This document shows positions 30,444-40,357 of a DNA stretch of 64,000 nt, one piece after another (the stretch's first letter is position 1; every line of letters starts with the position of its first letter). The notes beneath the pieces are model-generated. The model was not told where the DNA came from and made no database searches. It saw only the letters and a list, made by a program, of their open reading frames with translations. The stretch lies in NCBI GenBank assembly GCA_019120315.1, contig DWVJ01000031.1:84410-148409 (forward strand), in the 5' to 3' direction. The stretch comes from Candidatus Ruminococcus avistercoris. Lineage in GTDB: Bacteria; Bacillota; Clostridia; Lachnospirales; Lachnospiraceae. Both the position numbers and the translations under genes were made by a program.

Positions 30444-30472
30444 GTATCTTTTCTATTTATAAAAAACGGTCG

Positions 30473-30892
30473 TCATGCGGAAATCGTCACTTTTCCTCTT
30501 AATGCGTCGCTGATTGCATTTTCGTTAATCGATACGCTGATCACGAAATCAACGCCGAATTTTTCACTGATCGCATCCAGCTGCAGGATCGTATCCGTCA
30601 CATCCTCATCACCCAGCCGGGCAATCTTAATAAAGCTGTCCAGGTAGATCTGCTCCAGATCGTGATCCTGAGAAAGGATTCCGCAGATAAAACCGATAAA
30701 TTCATCACTGTTTTTTAACGGAAATCCGGACACGTCGATCAAACGGATTTTATTGTTCAGTTCATACATATGTTTCGTACTTTTATCCAGATATACAATG
30801 TTGCCCCGGGCCTCCTGAATGGCCTCGTTCACCTTATCCAAGAGCTGCTTAGTCTTTCCTTCTCCTTTATCTCCAATAATCAATTGAACCAT
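30473..30892 (-). CDS. Small uncharacterised P-loop ATPase-like protein
   Basis: 139 aa; Walker A-like GDKGEGKTKQ, Walker B-like EQIYLDSF. Confidence 0.75.
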   Translation of the reverse strand: MVQLIIGDKGEGKTKQLLDKVNEAIQEARGNIVYLDKSTKHMYELNNKIRLIDVSGFPLKNSDEFIGFICGILSQDHDLEQIYLDSFIKIARLGDEDVTDTILQLDAISEKFGVDFVISVSINENAISDALRGKVTISA

Positions 30893-31006
30893 AGCAGTTT
30901 CCTCCTTAAGTCATCATTTAATATGTATTTTCACTAAAAATACATCATTTCATGGTATCATTATAGTGTATTTAAGACAAAAAGACAATGCTTATTTTGA
31001 AATTCT

Positions 31007-32017
31007 TTAAGAATTAATTTTTCCCAGCAATTGATTCATATCTTCGTATAATTGCGCTTTTGTTCCTGCATTCAGAACGATTGAAACATAAGGAGCGCCA
31101 TACTCATTCTGACTCAAAATTGCCAGACAGGATCCCGCCTTACTGGTCGTTCCCGTTTTTCCTCCCAGCACCGTCACGCCGGGCGGAGCCGACTCTTCGC
31201 CCGTCAGATAGTGATCCGTGGAGTCCAGATGAAGCTGCACTTCTTCGCTTCCCCTGGTCAGCGTCAGGTTGTAGACGCTCAGCTGCATCACATCCACAAA
31301 GTAATCGTAATTCAGCGCCTCATTCAGCATCAGATAGATATCATAGGCTGTCGTATAATGATCGTCGTCGTGAAGTCCGGTGGGATTGACAAAATGGGTG
31401 TTGGTGGCCCCCAGAGCCCTGGCTTCCTCATTCATCATCTCCACAAAATGCTCCACCGATCCGCCCAGATGTTCCGCGATGGCCATGGCCGCATCGTTTC
31501 CGGAATACACCAGCAGTCCGTGGAAAAGCTCGTCCATGGTGACCATATCGCCCGGCTGAAAGCCGCAAAGCTGCGACCCTTCCTCCAGCGTCACCGCATT
31601 CTGGCTGATGGTAACCACATCGTCCATATCCCCGTATTTAATAGCCAGAATCGCCGTGATAATCTTGGTGATACTGGCAGGATATGCTTTTTCATGAATG
31701 CCCTGGGCGAACATCACTTCGGAATTATCAATGTCCAGGAGACAGCTTTTTTCGTCATTGACCATGCTGACGCCCTCCAGTCCCACATTTTCCGCCGTGA
31801 CGCACAGTTCGGCGGCAAAGGGCTGTGCCCTTTGAAACTCGCCGGCATTGTCCAAACTCTCCTGTTCCTGATAAGCCATGGTAAGATCCAGATTTTTATC
31901 TCTGCGGATTCTCATGATGCCAAGGATCCCCAGCAGCAGTACGATAAAGAGAATCATGATCAGGAAAACGGTATTCATGATAACGCGCTGTCGTCTTTTT
32001 CTGTTTTTCGCCTTCAT
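31007..32017 (-). CDS. D-alanyl-D-alanine carboxypeptidase (S11, DacF-like)
   Basis: PASITKIITAILA (SxxK), SGNDAA (SxN), GGKTGTT (KTG). Confidence 0.93.
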   Translation of the reverse strand: MKAKNRKRRQRVIMNTVFLIMILFIVLLLGILGIMRIRRDKNLDLTMAYQEQESLDNAGEFQRAQPFAAELCVTAENVGLEGVSMVNDEKSCLLDIDNSEVMFAQGIHEKAYPASITKIITAILAIKYGDMDDVVTISQNAVTLEEGSQLCGFQPGDMVTMDELFHGLLVYSGNDAAMAIAEHLGGSVEHFVEMMNEEARALGATNTHFVNPTGLHDDDHYTTAYDIYLMLNEALNYDYFVDVMQLSVYNLTLTRGSEEVQLHLDSTDHYLTGEESAPPGVTVLGGKTGTTSKAGSCLAILSQNEYGAPYVSIVLNAGTKAQLYEDMNQLLGKINS

Positions 32018-33147
32018 CTTTTCCTCTTATCTCCCTGTATATAATTTCTGTTTTGCAGCCCTACATTCAGTACCAGTCCCATACCGATATACAAACTGAC
32101 CATGGAAGTCAGTCCGTAGCTGACAAAGGGAAGGGGCGTCCCCGTATTTGGCATCAGTCCGGTGGCCACGCAGATATTGATAAAACTCTGAAAGGCCACG
32201 ATGGTAGCCACGCCGCAGCATATGAGCTTTCCGGATAGATCCTTGGCCCGTATGCCGATCACCACACATTCCAGGCAGATCACCGCAAGCAGCACGATGA
32301 TGACCGAAGAACCCAAAAATCCCAGCTCCTCTCCCGCTACGGCAAAGATAAAGTCTGTCTGTACCTGAGATACGAAATTTCCTTTGGTCGCGGACGCCAC
32401 CTCGTTATTATTGTACCCTTTTCCGGTCAGCTGGCCGGAACCGATGGCCGTGATGGAGTTCTGCTGCTGCATGATATCATCGGAATATTCCGCATCCTCC
32501 GGATACAAAAAGGACATGATACGGGTTTTCTGATAATCCTCCAAAATCGGCAGATCCGTCTGCGTGACCAGAATCAAAAACACAATCACCAGCGGCACGG
32601 TAATCAGCAGCACCGTACCGATAATCTTGTAACTAAGGCCTGCAATATACAGCAGCACGCAAAACAGCACCGCCACCGTAATGGTATTTTTCAGGTCCGG
32701 CTGGATCTTGATCAAAATCAGCGGAACAGCGATCAGCAGAATGGATTTCGCCAGCGTTTTCAGCGTATTCAGGTCATTCTCGTGATCCATCAAAAAACGT
32801 GCGAAAAACAGGATCAGTATGATTTTGGAAAGTTCCGTCGGCTGAAACTGCAGCGGACCGATGGAGATCCACCTGGTAGCTCCATAGGTTGTCTTACCGG
32901 CAATCCGCACCGCCAGCAAAAGCAGTATATTGACGAAGTACAAAATCCAGTAAAAATTCAGGATCCAGCTGAAATCGATCAGAGATACCACCGTCATCAC
33001 CGCCAGGCCCAGAATCACACCGAACAGCTGCCTAGGCTGAAGAGATTTCATGGCGCTGCCAACCAGCATCACGCCGATACCGCTTATGACAACCAGCCAT
33101 AATACCAGTCTGAAACTGTAATCTTTTAACTTGTATAACTTAAACAT
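32014..33147 (-). CDS. rodA: Rod-shape determining SEDS glycosyltransferase RodA
   Basis: FQPTELSKIILILFFARFL...GLMPNTGTPLPFVSYGLTSMVSLYIGMGL. Confidence 0.93.
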   Translation of the reverse strand: MFKLYKLKDYSFRLVLWLVVISGIGVMLVGSAMKSLQPRQLFGVILGLAVMTVVSLIDFSWILNFYWILYFVNILLLLAVRIAGKTTYGATRWISIGPLQFQPTELSKIILILFFARFLMDHENDLNTLKTLAKSILLIAVPLILIKIQPDLKNTITVAVLFCVLLYIAGLSYKIIGTVLLITVPLVIVFLILVTQTDLPILEDYQKTRIMSFLYPEDAEYSDDIMQQQNSITAIGSGQLTGKGYNNNEVASATKGNFVSQVQTDFIFAVAGEELGFLGSSVIIVLLAVICLECVVIGIRAKDLSGKLICCGVATIVAFQSFINICVATGLMPNTGTPLPFVSYGLTSMVSLYIGMGLVLNVGLQNRNYIQGDKRKR

Positions 33148-33157
33148 ATTTCATCCT

Positions 33158-33406
33158 TTATCTGCTATGAGGTGTCTTTTTTACCGCTATGGTGGCCGAA
33201 AGGGTGGGCGGAACCGCCCGGAAGGTAAGAGATACCTTATCCTCATCCACCAGTATGTACTTGTTCACGGCTTTTATCATATCTTTCTTCATCATCAGTA
33301 AAATTCCCGGGGAACAGTCGATCCGTTCCGCATCCACCAGCAGCCGAAGCCTGTCCTTGGCAATGACGCTGGTGTTTCTTCTCTTCCCTCGAAACATACC
33401 GGTCAC
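33158..33406 (-). CDS. minE: Cell division topological specificity factor MinE
   Basis: VIAKDRLRLLVDAERIDCSPGILLMMKKDMIKAVNKYI. Confidence 0.93.
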   Translation of the reverse strand: MTGMFRGKRRNTSVIAKDRLRLLVDAERIDCSPGILLMMKKDMIKAVNKYILVDEDKVSLTFRAVPPTLSATIAVKKTPHSR

Positions 33407-33409
33407 CTC

Positions 33410-34210
33410 CTATGATTTGCCGAACAACCGCCGGAAAAATCCCTTTTTCTCCGTCAGATCCAAAAGCGGGACCTCTTCTCCCAGTATTCTTTTGCAAATG
33501 TTCAGATAAGCCTGCCCCGCCAGAGAGGAATCTCCCGCCAGAGGCTCGCCCTGGTTGGTGGCGATGACAATGTTTTCATCGTCCGGTACCGCGCCGATCA
33601 GATCCACCGCCAAAATATCCACCACATCATCCACCGACATCATATCGCCCCGTTTGACCATATCCATCCGCAGCCGGTTGATGATCAGCTGGATATTGCG
33701 CATGCCGTCCGATTCCAGCAGACCGATGATCCGGTCCGCGTCGCGGATGGCAGATACCTCCGGCGTGGTGACCACCAGCGCGCGGGTGGCGCCGGCCACG
33801 GCGTTTTTAAACCCCTGCTCAATGCCGGCGGGACAGTCCAAAAGGATATAATCGAACTCCTCCTTTAAATCTTCGCACAGCTTTTTCATCTGTTCCGGCG
33901 TCACGGACGATTTATCCCTGGTCTGTGCCGAGGGCAGCAAAAAAAGCTGTGAAGGAAATTTCTTATCTTTGATCAGAGCCTGCTTCATACGGCAGTTTCC
34001 TTCGATGACGTCCACCAGATTGTAGACAATCCGGTTTTCCAGTCCCATAACCACATCCAGGTTTCGCAGACCGATATCCGTGTCCACCAGCACCGCTTTT
34101 TTCCCCAGGGCCGCCAGTCCACAGCCGATATTCGCCGTGGTTGTGGTTTTTCCCACGCCCCCTTTTCCCGATGTAATGACAATCACTTCACCCATTTTCC
34201 TATCCTCCAA
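33410..34210 (-). CDS. minD: Septum site-determining ATPase MinD
   Basis: VIVITSGKGGVGKTTTTANIGCGLA; VDTDIGLRNLDVVMGLENRIVYNLVDVIEG. Confidence 0.98.
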   Translation of the reverse strand: MEDRKMGEVIVITSGKGGVGKTTTTANIGCGLAALGKKAVLVDTDIGLRNLDVVMGLENRIVYNLVDVIEGNCRMKQALIKDKKFPSQLFLLPSAQTRDKSSVTPEQMKKLCEDLKEEFDYILLDCPAGIEQGFKNAVAGATRALVVTTPEVSAIRDADRIIGLLESDGMRNIQLIINRLRMDMVKRGDMMSVDDVVDILAVDLIGAVPDDENIVIATNQGEPLAGDSSLAGQAYLNICKRILGEEVPLLDLTEKKGFFRRLFGKS

Positions 34211-34248
34211 ACAATTCTGCGATTTTTCAGCTTTCGTATTCAGCCGGA

Positions 34249-37149
34249 TTAATCCGTTTCCACGTTGGAAGTACCTTCTGAAAGTGCGGTTCCTGTCAAT
34301 ATCTCGGCATCGTCTTTCAGTTCAAAATAGTAATTTAAAATATCCTTTGCCACCATACCGGCGTTAACGCCGGTATAACCGTAGGCAATGCGGACGCACA
34401 TGGCGATTTCCGGATCCTCATAGGGCGCATACCCGATAAACACACCGTGACTGGCACGGTTGTTCACCTGCTGGGCCGTACCGGTCTTGCCGGCCAGGCT
34501 GACCTCCAGATCCTTAAAGGATTCCGCATTGGTTTCTGTGATAACGCCCCGCATTCCCACATGTACGTCTTCCCAGATGTCATCCGATATTTCCAGCTGA
34601 CTCTCCACGCCGGGCGTGTAATCTTCGATCAGATTTCCATCTGCATCGGTCACTTTGTCCAGCAAAGAGATCTGATAGCTTGTTCCGCTGTTGGCCAGTG
34701 TGGTCACATAGCGGGCCAGCTGAGACGTGGTATAGTTATGCGTACCCTGACCGATGGCCGAGGGGATGGGCATCTGATCGGAAATCTCCGGATCCGCCTC
34801 CGATATCTCGATACCGGAATTTTTATCAAAATCAAACATTTCAGCGTAGTAAGTCAGCCTGCGGATCGCCTGGCTGTCGGAGAAGACTCCGTTTTCATCC
34901 AGTCCCATGCGGTAGGCAATTTCACTCATAAATACGTTGCAGGAATTGGTGATACCGCCCCGGATATCCAAAAGGCCATGCCCCTGGGTAAACCAGCACT
35001 GCAGCGGGGAACCCGGAATCTTATCAAACAGTCCGGTACACTGGATGACGGAGTCATCGTCGATGACGCCTTCCAACAGACCGCCCACACTGGTTACCAG
35101 CTTAAAGGTGGAACCGGGCGCTGTTTTCTGCTGCGTGGCCTTGTTGTAAAAAGGCTGGGACAGATCGCTGTTCAGTTTCTGGTAATACTCCACGTCCATC
35201 TGATTGGCCAGACGGTTATTATCATATCCCGGATAAGTAACGCAGGCCAGGATCTCGCCGGAATTTGGATCGGTGATCACCACCGAACCGGAACAGGGAT
35301 CCAGGGCAAGCTGTGCCGGCGTGATCTCCAGCTTTGATATTTTCTGATACATAAAATCAAAGGAACTCATCTGCCCGGATGCCAAAGCGGCATAATCCGG
35401 ATCATCCGCGGAGAGAATGCCCTGGTCATAGAGCGCAAGACAAAGCTCCGTTCCCGAGATCACATCATCCAGGATCAGATAGTGGTACAGCAGCTTGGAA
35501 AACTCACTGTCTGTTTTCAGATAATCGGCAATATAGGCCGCCAGCGCTTCATATACCTCATGGGAATCCAGATAGGTATCTTCCTCCGTGAAACCGGAGA
35601 TATCCACCCAGTTCTGGCTGGCCGCATAAGTGAGAAACTCCTGCAGGCTGATGGTTTCCTCTCTGGTCCATGCCAGGTAAGTCTCATCCGCCTTGTCGAT
35701 GGCGTCCTCCTTTAAAATGCCGGTGTCCTCCATCAGCATATCATTGACGATATAGCTGATATACTCCTGCATCTCCTCCGGCAAATCTTTATAAGCCTGG
35801 GGCTGATCTCCCGTCAGCTGATCCGTCACAGAGGCAAAAACCTGCTGCTGCTTCTGGGTGAACCTGGCATAGATGCTTTTTTCCGTCTCTGATGCATCCT
35901 CCGCCGCAAAGTGATCCATATCCAGCACACTATTGTTGATCAGCGCAAAATACACATCATAGATGGGGATGGGGATCGCGGAGGTATCGGTATTTTCATC
36001 GGCTTCAAACTCTTTGATAGGAGAAAGATTCCCCAGGATGATGCCGGCGATGGTCTGCTCCAGTATCTGGTAGGAAGCAATCTGCAGATCCCGGTCGATG
36101 GTCAGATAAACGTCATTTCCCTGAACCGGTTCCTGCATGGAATCTTCATCGATCTCCAGCACCTTGCCAAGACTGTCCACGTAGACCGTCTCACTACCGT
36201 CCTTTCCCTGCAGCGTGGTTTCCATCACCTGCTCGATTCCCGTCTTTCCCACGATGGAAGTGGTGGAATAGTCAGGGTTTTCCTCCTGCAGTTCTTCCAG
36301 CTCTTCCGAAGAAATTTTGCCGGTATAACCGATAAGAGGAGCAAAATACTCGCTGTCATTGTAAACCCTCACAGAGTCCTCCATGATATCCACGCCTTCC
36401 AGCTCGCTTTGATGCTCCATGATCGTCGCCACGGTCTTTTCACTGACGTCGGTGGCTATGGTTACCGGAACGTACTTCTGATAACTGATGGTGGACAGAA
36501 GATACCGCAGGGAAGTCATTTTCAGCAGTTCTTCTTTACTGTAGGATTCCGGAAGCCCGTACTGTTCCAGCTCTTTGGCGGTATAGGGATCCTCTTCTGG
36601 AATAATGGCAAACCGTTCCACCGCCAGATCCTCCATGATCTGATCCGGCGTAGCATTGACTTCATCCTTTTCCAGATCATCGATCAGGCTGTGGCCATAT
36701 ACGTCGGCCCGGAACCGGTCCAGCGAAAAATCGGTGACGTCAAAAGCGTATTCCCCGTTTTCACCTATGACAATATGAAAACTGTTGTCCACCTCGTCGC
36801 CGCAGGACTCGATGATCTGAATCAGTTTCCAGATCTCTGCGTTCAGGGAAAGATTCCGGATCCGGTTGGAATCATATGTCCCGCTGTCCTCCAGGGTCAC
36901 GGAATAGGATAGTTCGTTGTAGGCCAGCACATTGCCGCTGCGGTCCATGATATTTCCTCTGGTGCTTTTTATGGTTCGCTCTCTCGTGGTCTGCAAAGAA
37001 AAATTGTCCGCATACTCCTGTCCGTGGATAATCTGCAGAGAAAAAATCCTCTGCAGAAGTATCGCCGCCATCACGAGAAAACCTATGATCAAAACGCTCG
37101 TTCTCGACAGATTTATTTTCTGAAATGTCTTTTTTATCTTCTTAACCAA
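34249..37149 (-). CDS. mrdA: Penicillin-binding protein 2 (class B transpeptidase), 966 aa
   Basis: APGSTFKLVTS (SxxK), SNVF-like ITNSCNVFM, VSLAGKTGTAQ (KTG). Confidence 0.93.
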   Translation of the reverse strand: MVKKIKKTFQKINLSRTSVLIIGFLVMAAILLQRIFSLQIIHGQEYADNFSLQTTRERTIKSTRGNIMDRSGNVLAYNELSYSVTLEDSGTYDSNRIRNLSLNAEIWKLIQIIESCGDEVDNSFHIVIGENGEYAFDVTDFSLDRFRADVYGHSLIDDLEKDEVNATPDQIMEDLAVERFAIIPEEDPYTAKELEQYGLPESYSKEELLKMTSLRYLLSTISYQKYVPVTIATDVSEKTVATIMEHQSELEGVDIMEDSVRVYNDSEYFAPLIGYTGKISSEELEELQEENPDYSTTSIVGKTGIEQVMETTLQGKDGSETVYVDSLGKVLEIDEDSMQEPVQGNDVYLTIDRDLQIASYQILEQTIAGIILGNLSPIKEFEADENTDTSAIPIPIYDVYFALINNSVLDMDHFAAEDASETEKSIYARFTQKQQQVFASVTDQLTGDQPQAYKDLPEEMQEYISYIVNDMLMEDTGILKEDAIDKADETYLAWTREETISLQEFLTYAASQNWVDISGFTEEDTYLDSHEVYEALAAYIADYLKTDSEFSKLLYHYLILDDVISGTELCLALYDQGILSADDPDYAALASGQMSSFDFMYQKISKLEITPAQLALDPCSGSVVITDPNSGEILACVTYPGYDNNRLANQMDVEYYQKLNSDLSQPFYNKATQQKTAPGSTFKLVTSVGGLLEGVIDDDSVIQCTGLFDKIPGSPLQCWFTQGHGLLDIRGGITNSCNVFMSEIAYRMGLDENGVFSDSQAIRRLTYYAEMFDFDKNSGIEISEADPEISDQMPIPSAIGQGTHNYTTSQLARYVTTLANSGTSYQISLLDKVTDADGNLIEDYTPGVESQLEISDDIWEDVHVGMRGVITETNAESFKDLEVSLAGKTGTAQQVNNRASHGVFIGYAPYEDPEIAMCVRIAYGYTGVNAGMVAKDILNYYFELKDDAEILTGTALSEGTSNVETD

Positions 37150-37664
37150 GGTGATCTTTGTCCTTCCACTTCATATTCTGACAGTTTACGGTTTATTTTG
37201 AAAAACAGCCGATAGAAAATCAGCGTCATAACCACAGTGTAGACGGTTTCCGGAATGATAACACGGCTTAAATATCCCGGAAAATACAGTCTTCCCCTCA
37301 GCATGAACTGCAGCCCGTATATGACGCAGCCGTATGCCAGATCACTGACGGTGACCAGCGCCATGGGCACTTTGATATCCTCATCAAAAAACACTTTATA
37401 AAGGAAGCCGTTCAGATACCCCACCCAAAGATAGATCAGCGCGTTGAATCCAAAAAGGTTCCCATAAAAAAGATCAATCATCAGCCCGCTTAAAAAACCG
37501 GTGAACATTCCGATTCGTTTCCCGCACATCAGCCCGAAGGAAACGGTCAGGATCAGCAGCAGATTCGGCGAGACAGAAGCGATTGCCAGGGCTTTGAACA
37601 CCGTGCTCTGCAGCAGGAACGTGACCAAAACCAAAGCAGCCAGTATCAGCTTTCTGCGCATCAT
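37134..37664 (-). CDS. mreD: Rod shape-determining protein MreD
   Basis: Hydrophobic 176 aa, LLQSTVFKALAIASVSPNLLLILTVSFGLMCGKRIGMFTGFLSGLMIDL. Confidence 0.93.
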   Translation of the reverse strand: MMRRKLILAALVLVTFLLQSTVFKALAIASVSPNLLLILTVSFGLMCGKRIGMFTGFLSGLMIDLFYGNLFGFNALIYLWVGYLNGFLYKVFFDEDIKVPMALVTVSDLAYGCVIYGLQFMLRGRLYFPGYLSRVIIPETVYTVVMTLIFYRLFFKINRKLSEYEVEGQRSPWLRR

Positions 37665-38515
37665 TCTCCTCCTTTATCCTTCAGCTCTTTGATCACCAGC
37701 ACTTCATGGATATGGGCAAAATCCACGACAGGAACCAGGTAACCCGTTTTCGTCAGATTATTGGAATCCATCTCCACTTCATCGATATAGCCGATCAGAA
37801 TTCCCTTTAAAAATTTATCGCTGATATCGGAGGTGACGATCCGGTCGCCGGGCTGTACTTTATCTTCCCTGTCCAGCAGCTGGATAAAATTCAGTTTTCC
37901 TTCTTCCATCAGCAGCAGATTTCCGGTGACCATGCAGTTGTCCGAGGTGGATGCCACCGTAGCGCTGACATTGCTGGAATCATCGATGATGGAACGAACC
38001 GTCGCCCAGTCCTTTCCCACTTCCGTCACGATGCCCGCCAGGCCTCCGTCCGCCAGGACGTTCATATCCACCTGGATGCCGTCGTCGCTTCCCCTGTTGA
38101 TGACAAAAGTACTGTACCAGTTTCCCGGATCTTTGGAGATCACCTGGGCGGCCACTTTATCATACTGGGTGTAATCCTGATCCAGCTCATAAAGCTTAGT
38201 CAGCCGGTTCAACTCTTCCTGATCCTCCAGCAGCTTATTATTTTCTTCTGTCAAGGAAGCCACTTTTTCCTCCAGCTCTTCATTCTCTTTTTGCAGCTTT
38301 TTCGCATCCTGGAAGCCGCTGGTCTGATCCCGCAGCCAGCTTCCCATTACATTGATCCCTTTCTGAAAAGGAGAAATCACGTATCCTGCTCCCTGCTGCA
38401 GCGGGGCAAAAGAAAATCTGGAGGAGGCAGCCAATCCGATCAGCCCGATACAGATGACCGTCATGATGATAACCCAGTGTTTTGTCTTGATGGAAAATCG
38501 ATTTTTTTTCTTCAT
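37661..38515 (-). CDS. mreC: Rod shape-determining protein MreC
   Basis: Coiled coil then VAAQVISKDPGNWYSTFVINRGSDDGIQVDMNVLADGGLAGIVTEV. Confidence 0.95.
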   Translation of the reverse strand: MKKKNRFSIKTKHWVIIMTVICIGLIGLAASSRFSFAPLQQGAGYVISPFQKGINVMGSWLRDQTSGFQDAKKLQKENEELEEKVASLTEENNKLLEDQEELNRLTKLYELDQDYTQYDKVAAQVISKDPGNWYSTFVINRGSDDGIQVDMNVLADGGLAGIVTEVGKDWATVRSIIDDSSNVSATVASTSDNCMVTGNLLLMEEGKLNFIQLLDREDKVQPGDRIVTSDISDKFLKGILIGYIDEVEMDSNNLTKTGYLVPVVDFAHIHEVLVIKELKDKGGE

Positions 38516-38526
38516 GATACTCCTTA

Positions 38527-39555
38527 TTAATACCTGTGTTTCTTTCCCTTGCTTCTGGCCGGAAAGGCCCAGTGCCAAAGCGTTTTATGTGTAATGATCT
38601 CCTTTAACCCGTATACGGCGGACAGATCGCTGTACTGGGAGGTTTTCACCGCACATTCCAGTCTTCTGGACAGATAAGCGCTCAGATTGGTGATCTTTGT
38701 GCATCCACCGGCCAGATAGATTCCCTCCTGAAGGATACTGCTGCGCACCTGAGGCGGCGTCCGCTCCAGAAACAGCTGGATTTCCTCGCACATATGATTT
38801 ACGATGCGCCGCACCGCTTCATTGACAATAACGTCCGTCACGATTCCTTCCCGGGGCAGGCCGGAAACCGTGTCGACCCCGACTACTTTCCTGGCCTCGC
38901 TTTTTTCCAGCGAAAATCCGGCCATGGCAGCCTTCAGCCGCGCCGCCGTCCGACGGCTGATATGCAGTCCGCAGCGCTTTCTCACATTGGCCACAATGGC
39001 GTCGTCGATGGAATTCCCTCCGCTGCCCAGCGGTTTGCTGATGATAACCCGGCTGTCCGCGATGATGGAAAGTTCCGTGGACTGAGCGCCCATATCGATA
39101 ATCATAGACCCTCTGGTTTTGGTGATGGGAATTCCCAGCGCCAGCGCGTTGACGATGGGCCGTTCCACCAGATACACGCGGCTCTTTCGCAGATCTCCTC
39201 CGCTGGCTACCGCATGATAGGCTCTTTTTTCAATCTCCGTCATATTCATGGGGACAGAAAAATAGACAATCGGCCTGCTCCCGAAGTATCTGCTGATTTT
39301 TCGAAGCAGCAGCTGTAATACGACTTCCAGATGGCCGATATTTGCAATCATACCGCCGCTCATGGGAGAAGAGACTTCAATATTATGAGGAGATTTTTCA
39401 TACATTTCGTAAGCGTCATTGCCGATGGCAATCACCTCGTCTCCATTTCTGATGGCGATCATGTTCTTTTCGATTAATATTTCATCTTTCTTCAGAGAAT
39501 AGATCTTTACAGTGTCCGAACCAAGATCCACTCCGAATATTTCCTGTAAAATCAT
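38527..39555 (-). CDS. mreB: MreB/Mbl-like actin homolog
   Basis: FGVDLGSDTVKIYSL, GGMIANIGHLEVVLQLLL, MIIDMGAQSTELSIIA, YLAGGCTKITNLSAYLSRRL. Confidence 0.92.
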   Translation of the reverse strand: MILQEIFGVDLGSDTVKIYSLKKDEILIEKNMIAIRNGDEVIAIGNDAYEMYEKSPHNIEVSSPMSGGMIANIGHLEVVLQLLLRKISRYFGSRPIVYFSVPMNMTEIEKRAYHAVASGGDLRKSRVYLVERPIVNALALGIPITKTRGSMIIDMGAQSTELSIIADSRVIISKPLGSGGNSIDDAIVANVRKRCGLHISRRTAARLKAAMAGFSLEKSEARKVVGVDTVSGLPREGIVTDVIVNEAVRRIVNHMCEEIQLFLERTPPQVRSSILQEGIYLAGGCTKITNLSAYLSRRLECAVKTSQYSDLSAVYGLKEIITHKTLWHWAFPARSKGKKHRY

Positions 39556-39569
39556 GATAGATAACCCCT

Positions 39570-40274
39570 TTATGTCAGCTGCATCATCCCCTCCTGACGC
39601 AGACTGCAGTAAGTAAGATCACCGATGATAATGTGATCCAGCAATGAAATGCCAAGAATCTCCCCTGCCTGGCAGACCCGTCTGGTAATCCGGATATCCT
39701 CCTCGCTGGGCAGGGGATCCCCGCTGGGGTGATTGTGCACCAGGATGATATACACGGCATGATAAGACATCGCCTCCAGGTAGATCTCCCTGGGCGATAT
39801 GAGCGATGCGTTGACCGTGCCTCTGGAAAGTTCCGTCTCTCCCAGCAAATGATTCCTGGTATCCAGCATCATGCACACCAGTGTTTCCTGCTCCAGATGC
39901 CGCATATCTTCCATGTAATAATCGGCGATGGTTCCGGGTTCCTGAAAACGCAGCGCGCTCTTCGATGCGCTTTTGGCAATCCTTCTTGACAGTTCCCCGA
40001 TACATTTGATCTGTATCGCCTTTACCTCTCCGATCCCTTTGATCTCCTGAAGCTGTGTCAGGGACAGGTGATGGAGGCCCAAAAGCCCCGGATAGGTTGG
40101 GGAACATGTCAGTATCTCGCTGGCCAGCGCAAGGGATGAACTTCCTTTCGTTCCGCTGCGCAGAATGATTGCCAGCAATTCCTCATCGGACAGTTTTTTC
40201 GCGCCCAGCTTTCTGAATTTCTCATAAGGACGCATTTCAACAGGCAACTGTTTCATTTTTTTATGATTCGTCAT
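39570..40274 (-). CDS. radC: DNA repair protein RadC (JAB/MPN domain)
   Basis: LVHNHPSGDPLPSEEDIRITRRV. Confidence 0.96.
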   Translation of the reverse strand: MTNHKKMKQLPVEMRPYEKFRKLGAKKLSDEELLAIILRSGTKGSSSLALASEILTCSPTYPGLLGLHHLSLTQLQEIKGIGEVKAIQIKCIGELSRRIAKSASKSALRFQEPGTIADYYMEDMRHLEQETLVCMMLDTRNHLLGETELSRGTVNASLISPREIYLEAMSYHAVYIILVHNHPSGDPLPSEEDIRITRRVCQAGEILGISLLDHIIIGDLTYCSLRQEGMMQLT

Positions 40275-40357
40275 AGTCCTCCTTAGTCTCTTCAGGCAGA
40301 AACCAGGAATGTCCGATTTTTATTCTAGCACAAATGCGCGCCAAAGTATACCGCCTT

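Noticed and set aside
34447-36912. Long plus-strand ORFs (296 aa, 333 aa) opposite PBP2
   Set aside because: Shadow ORFs antisense to a well-supported coding sequence.
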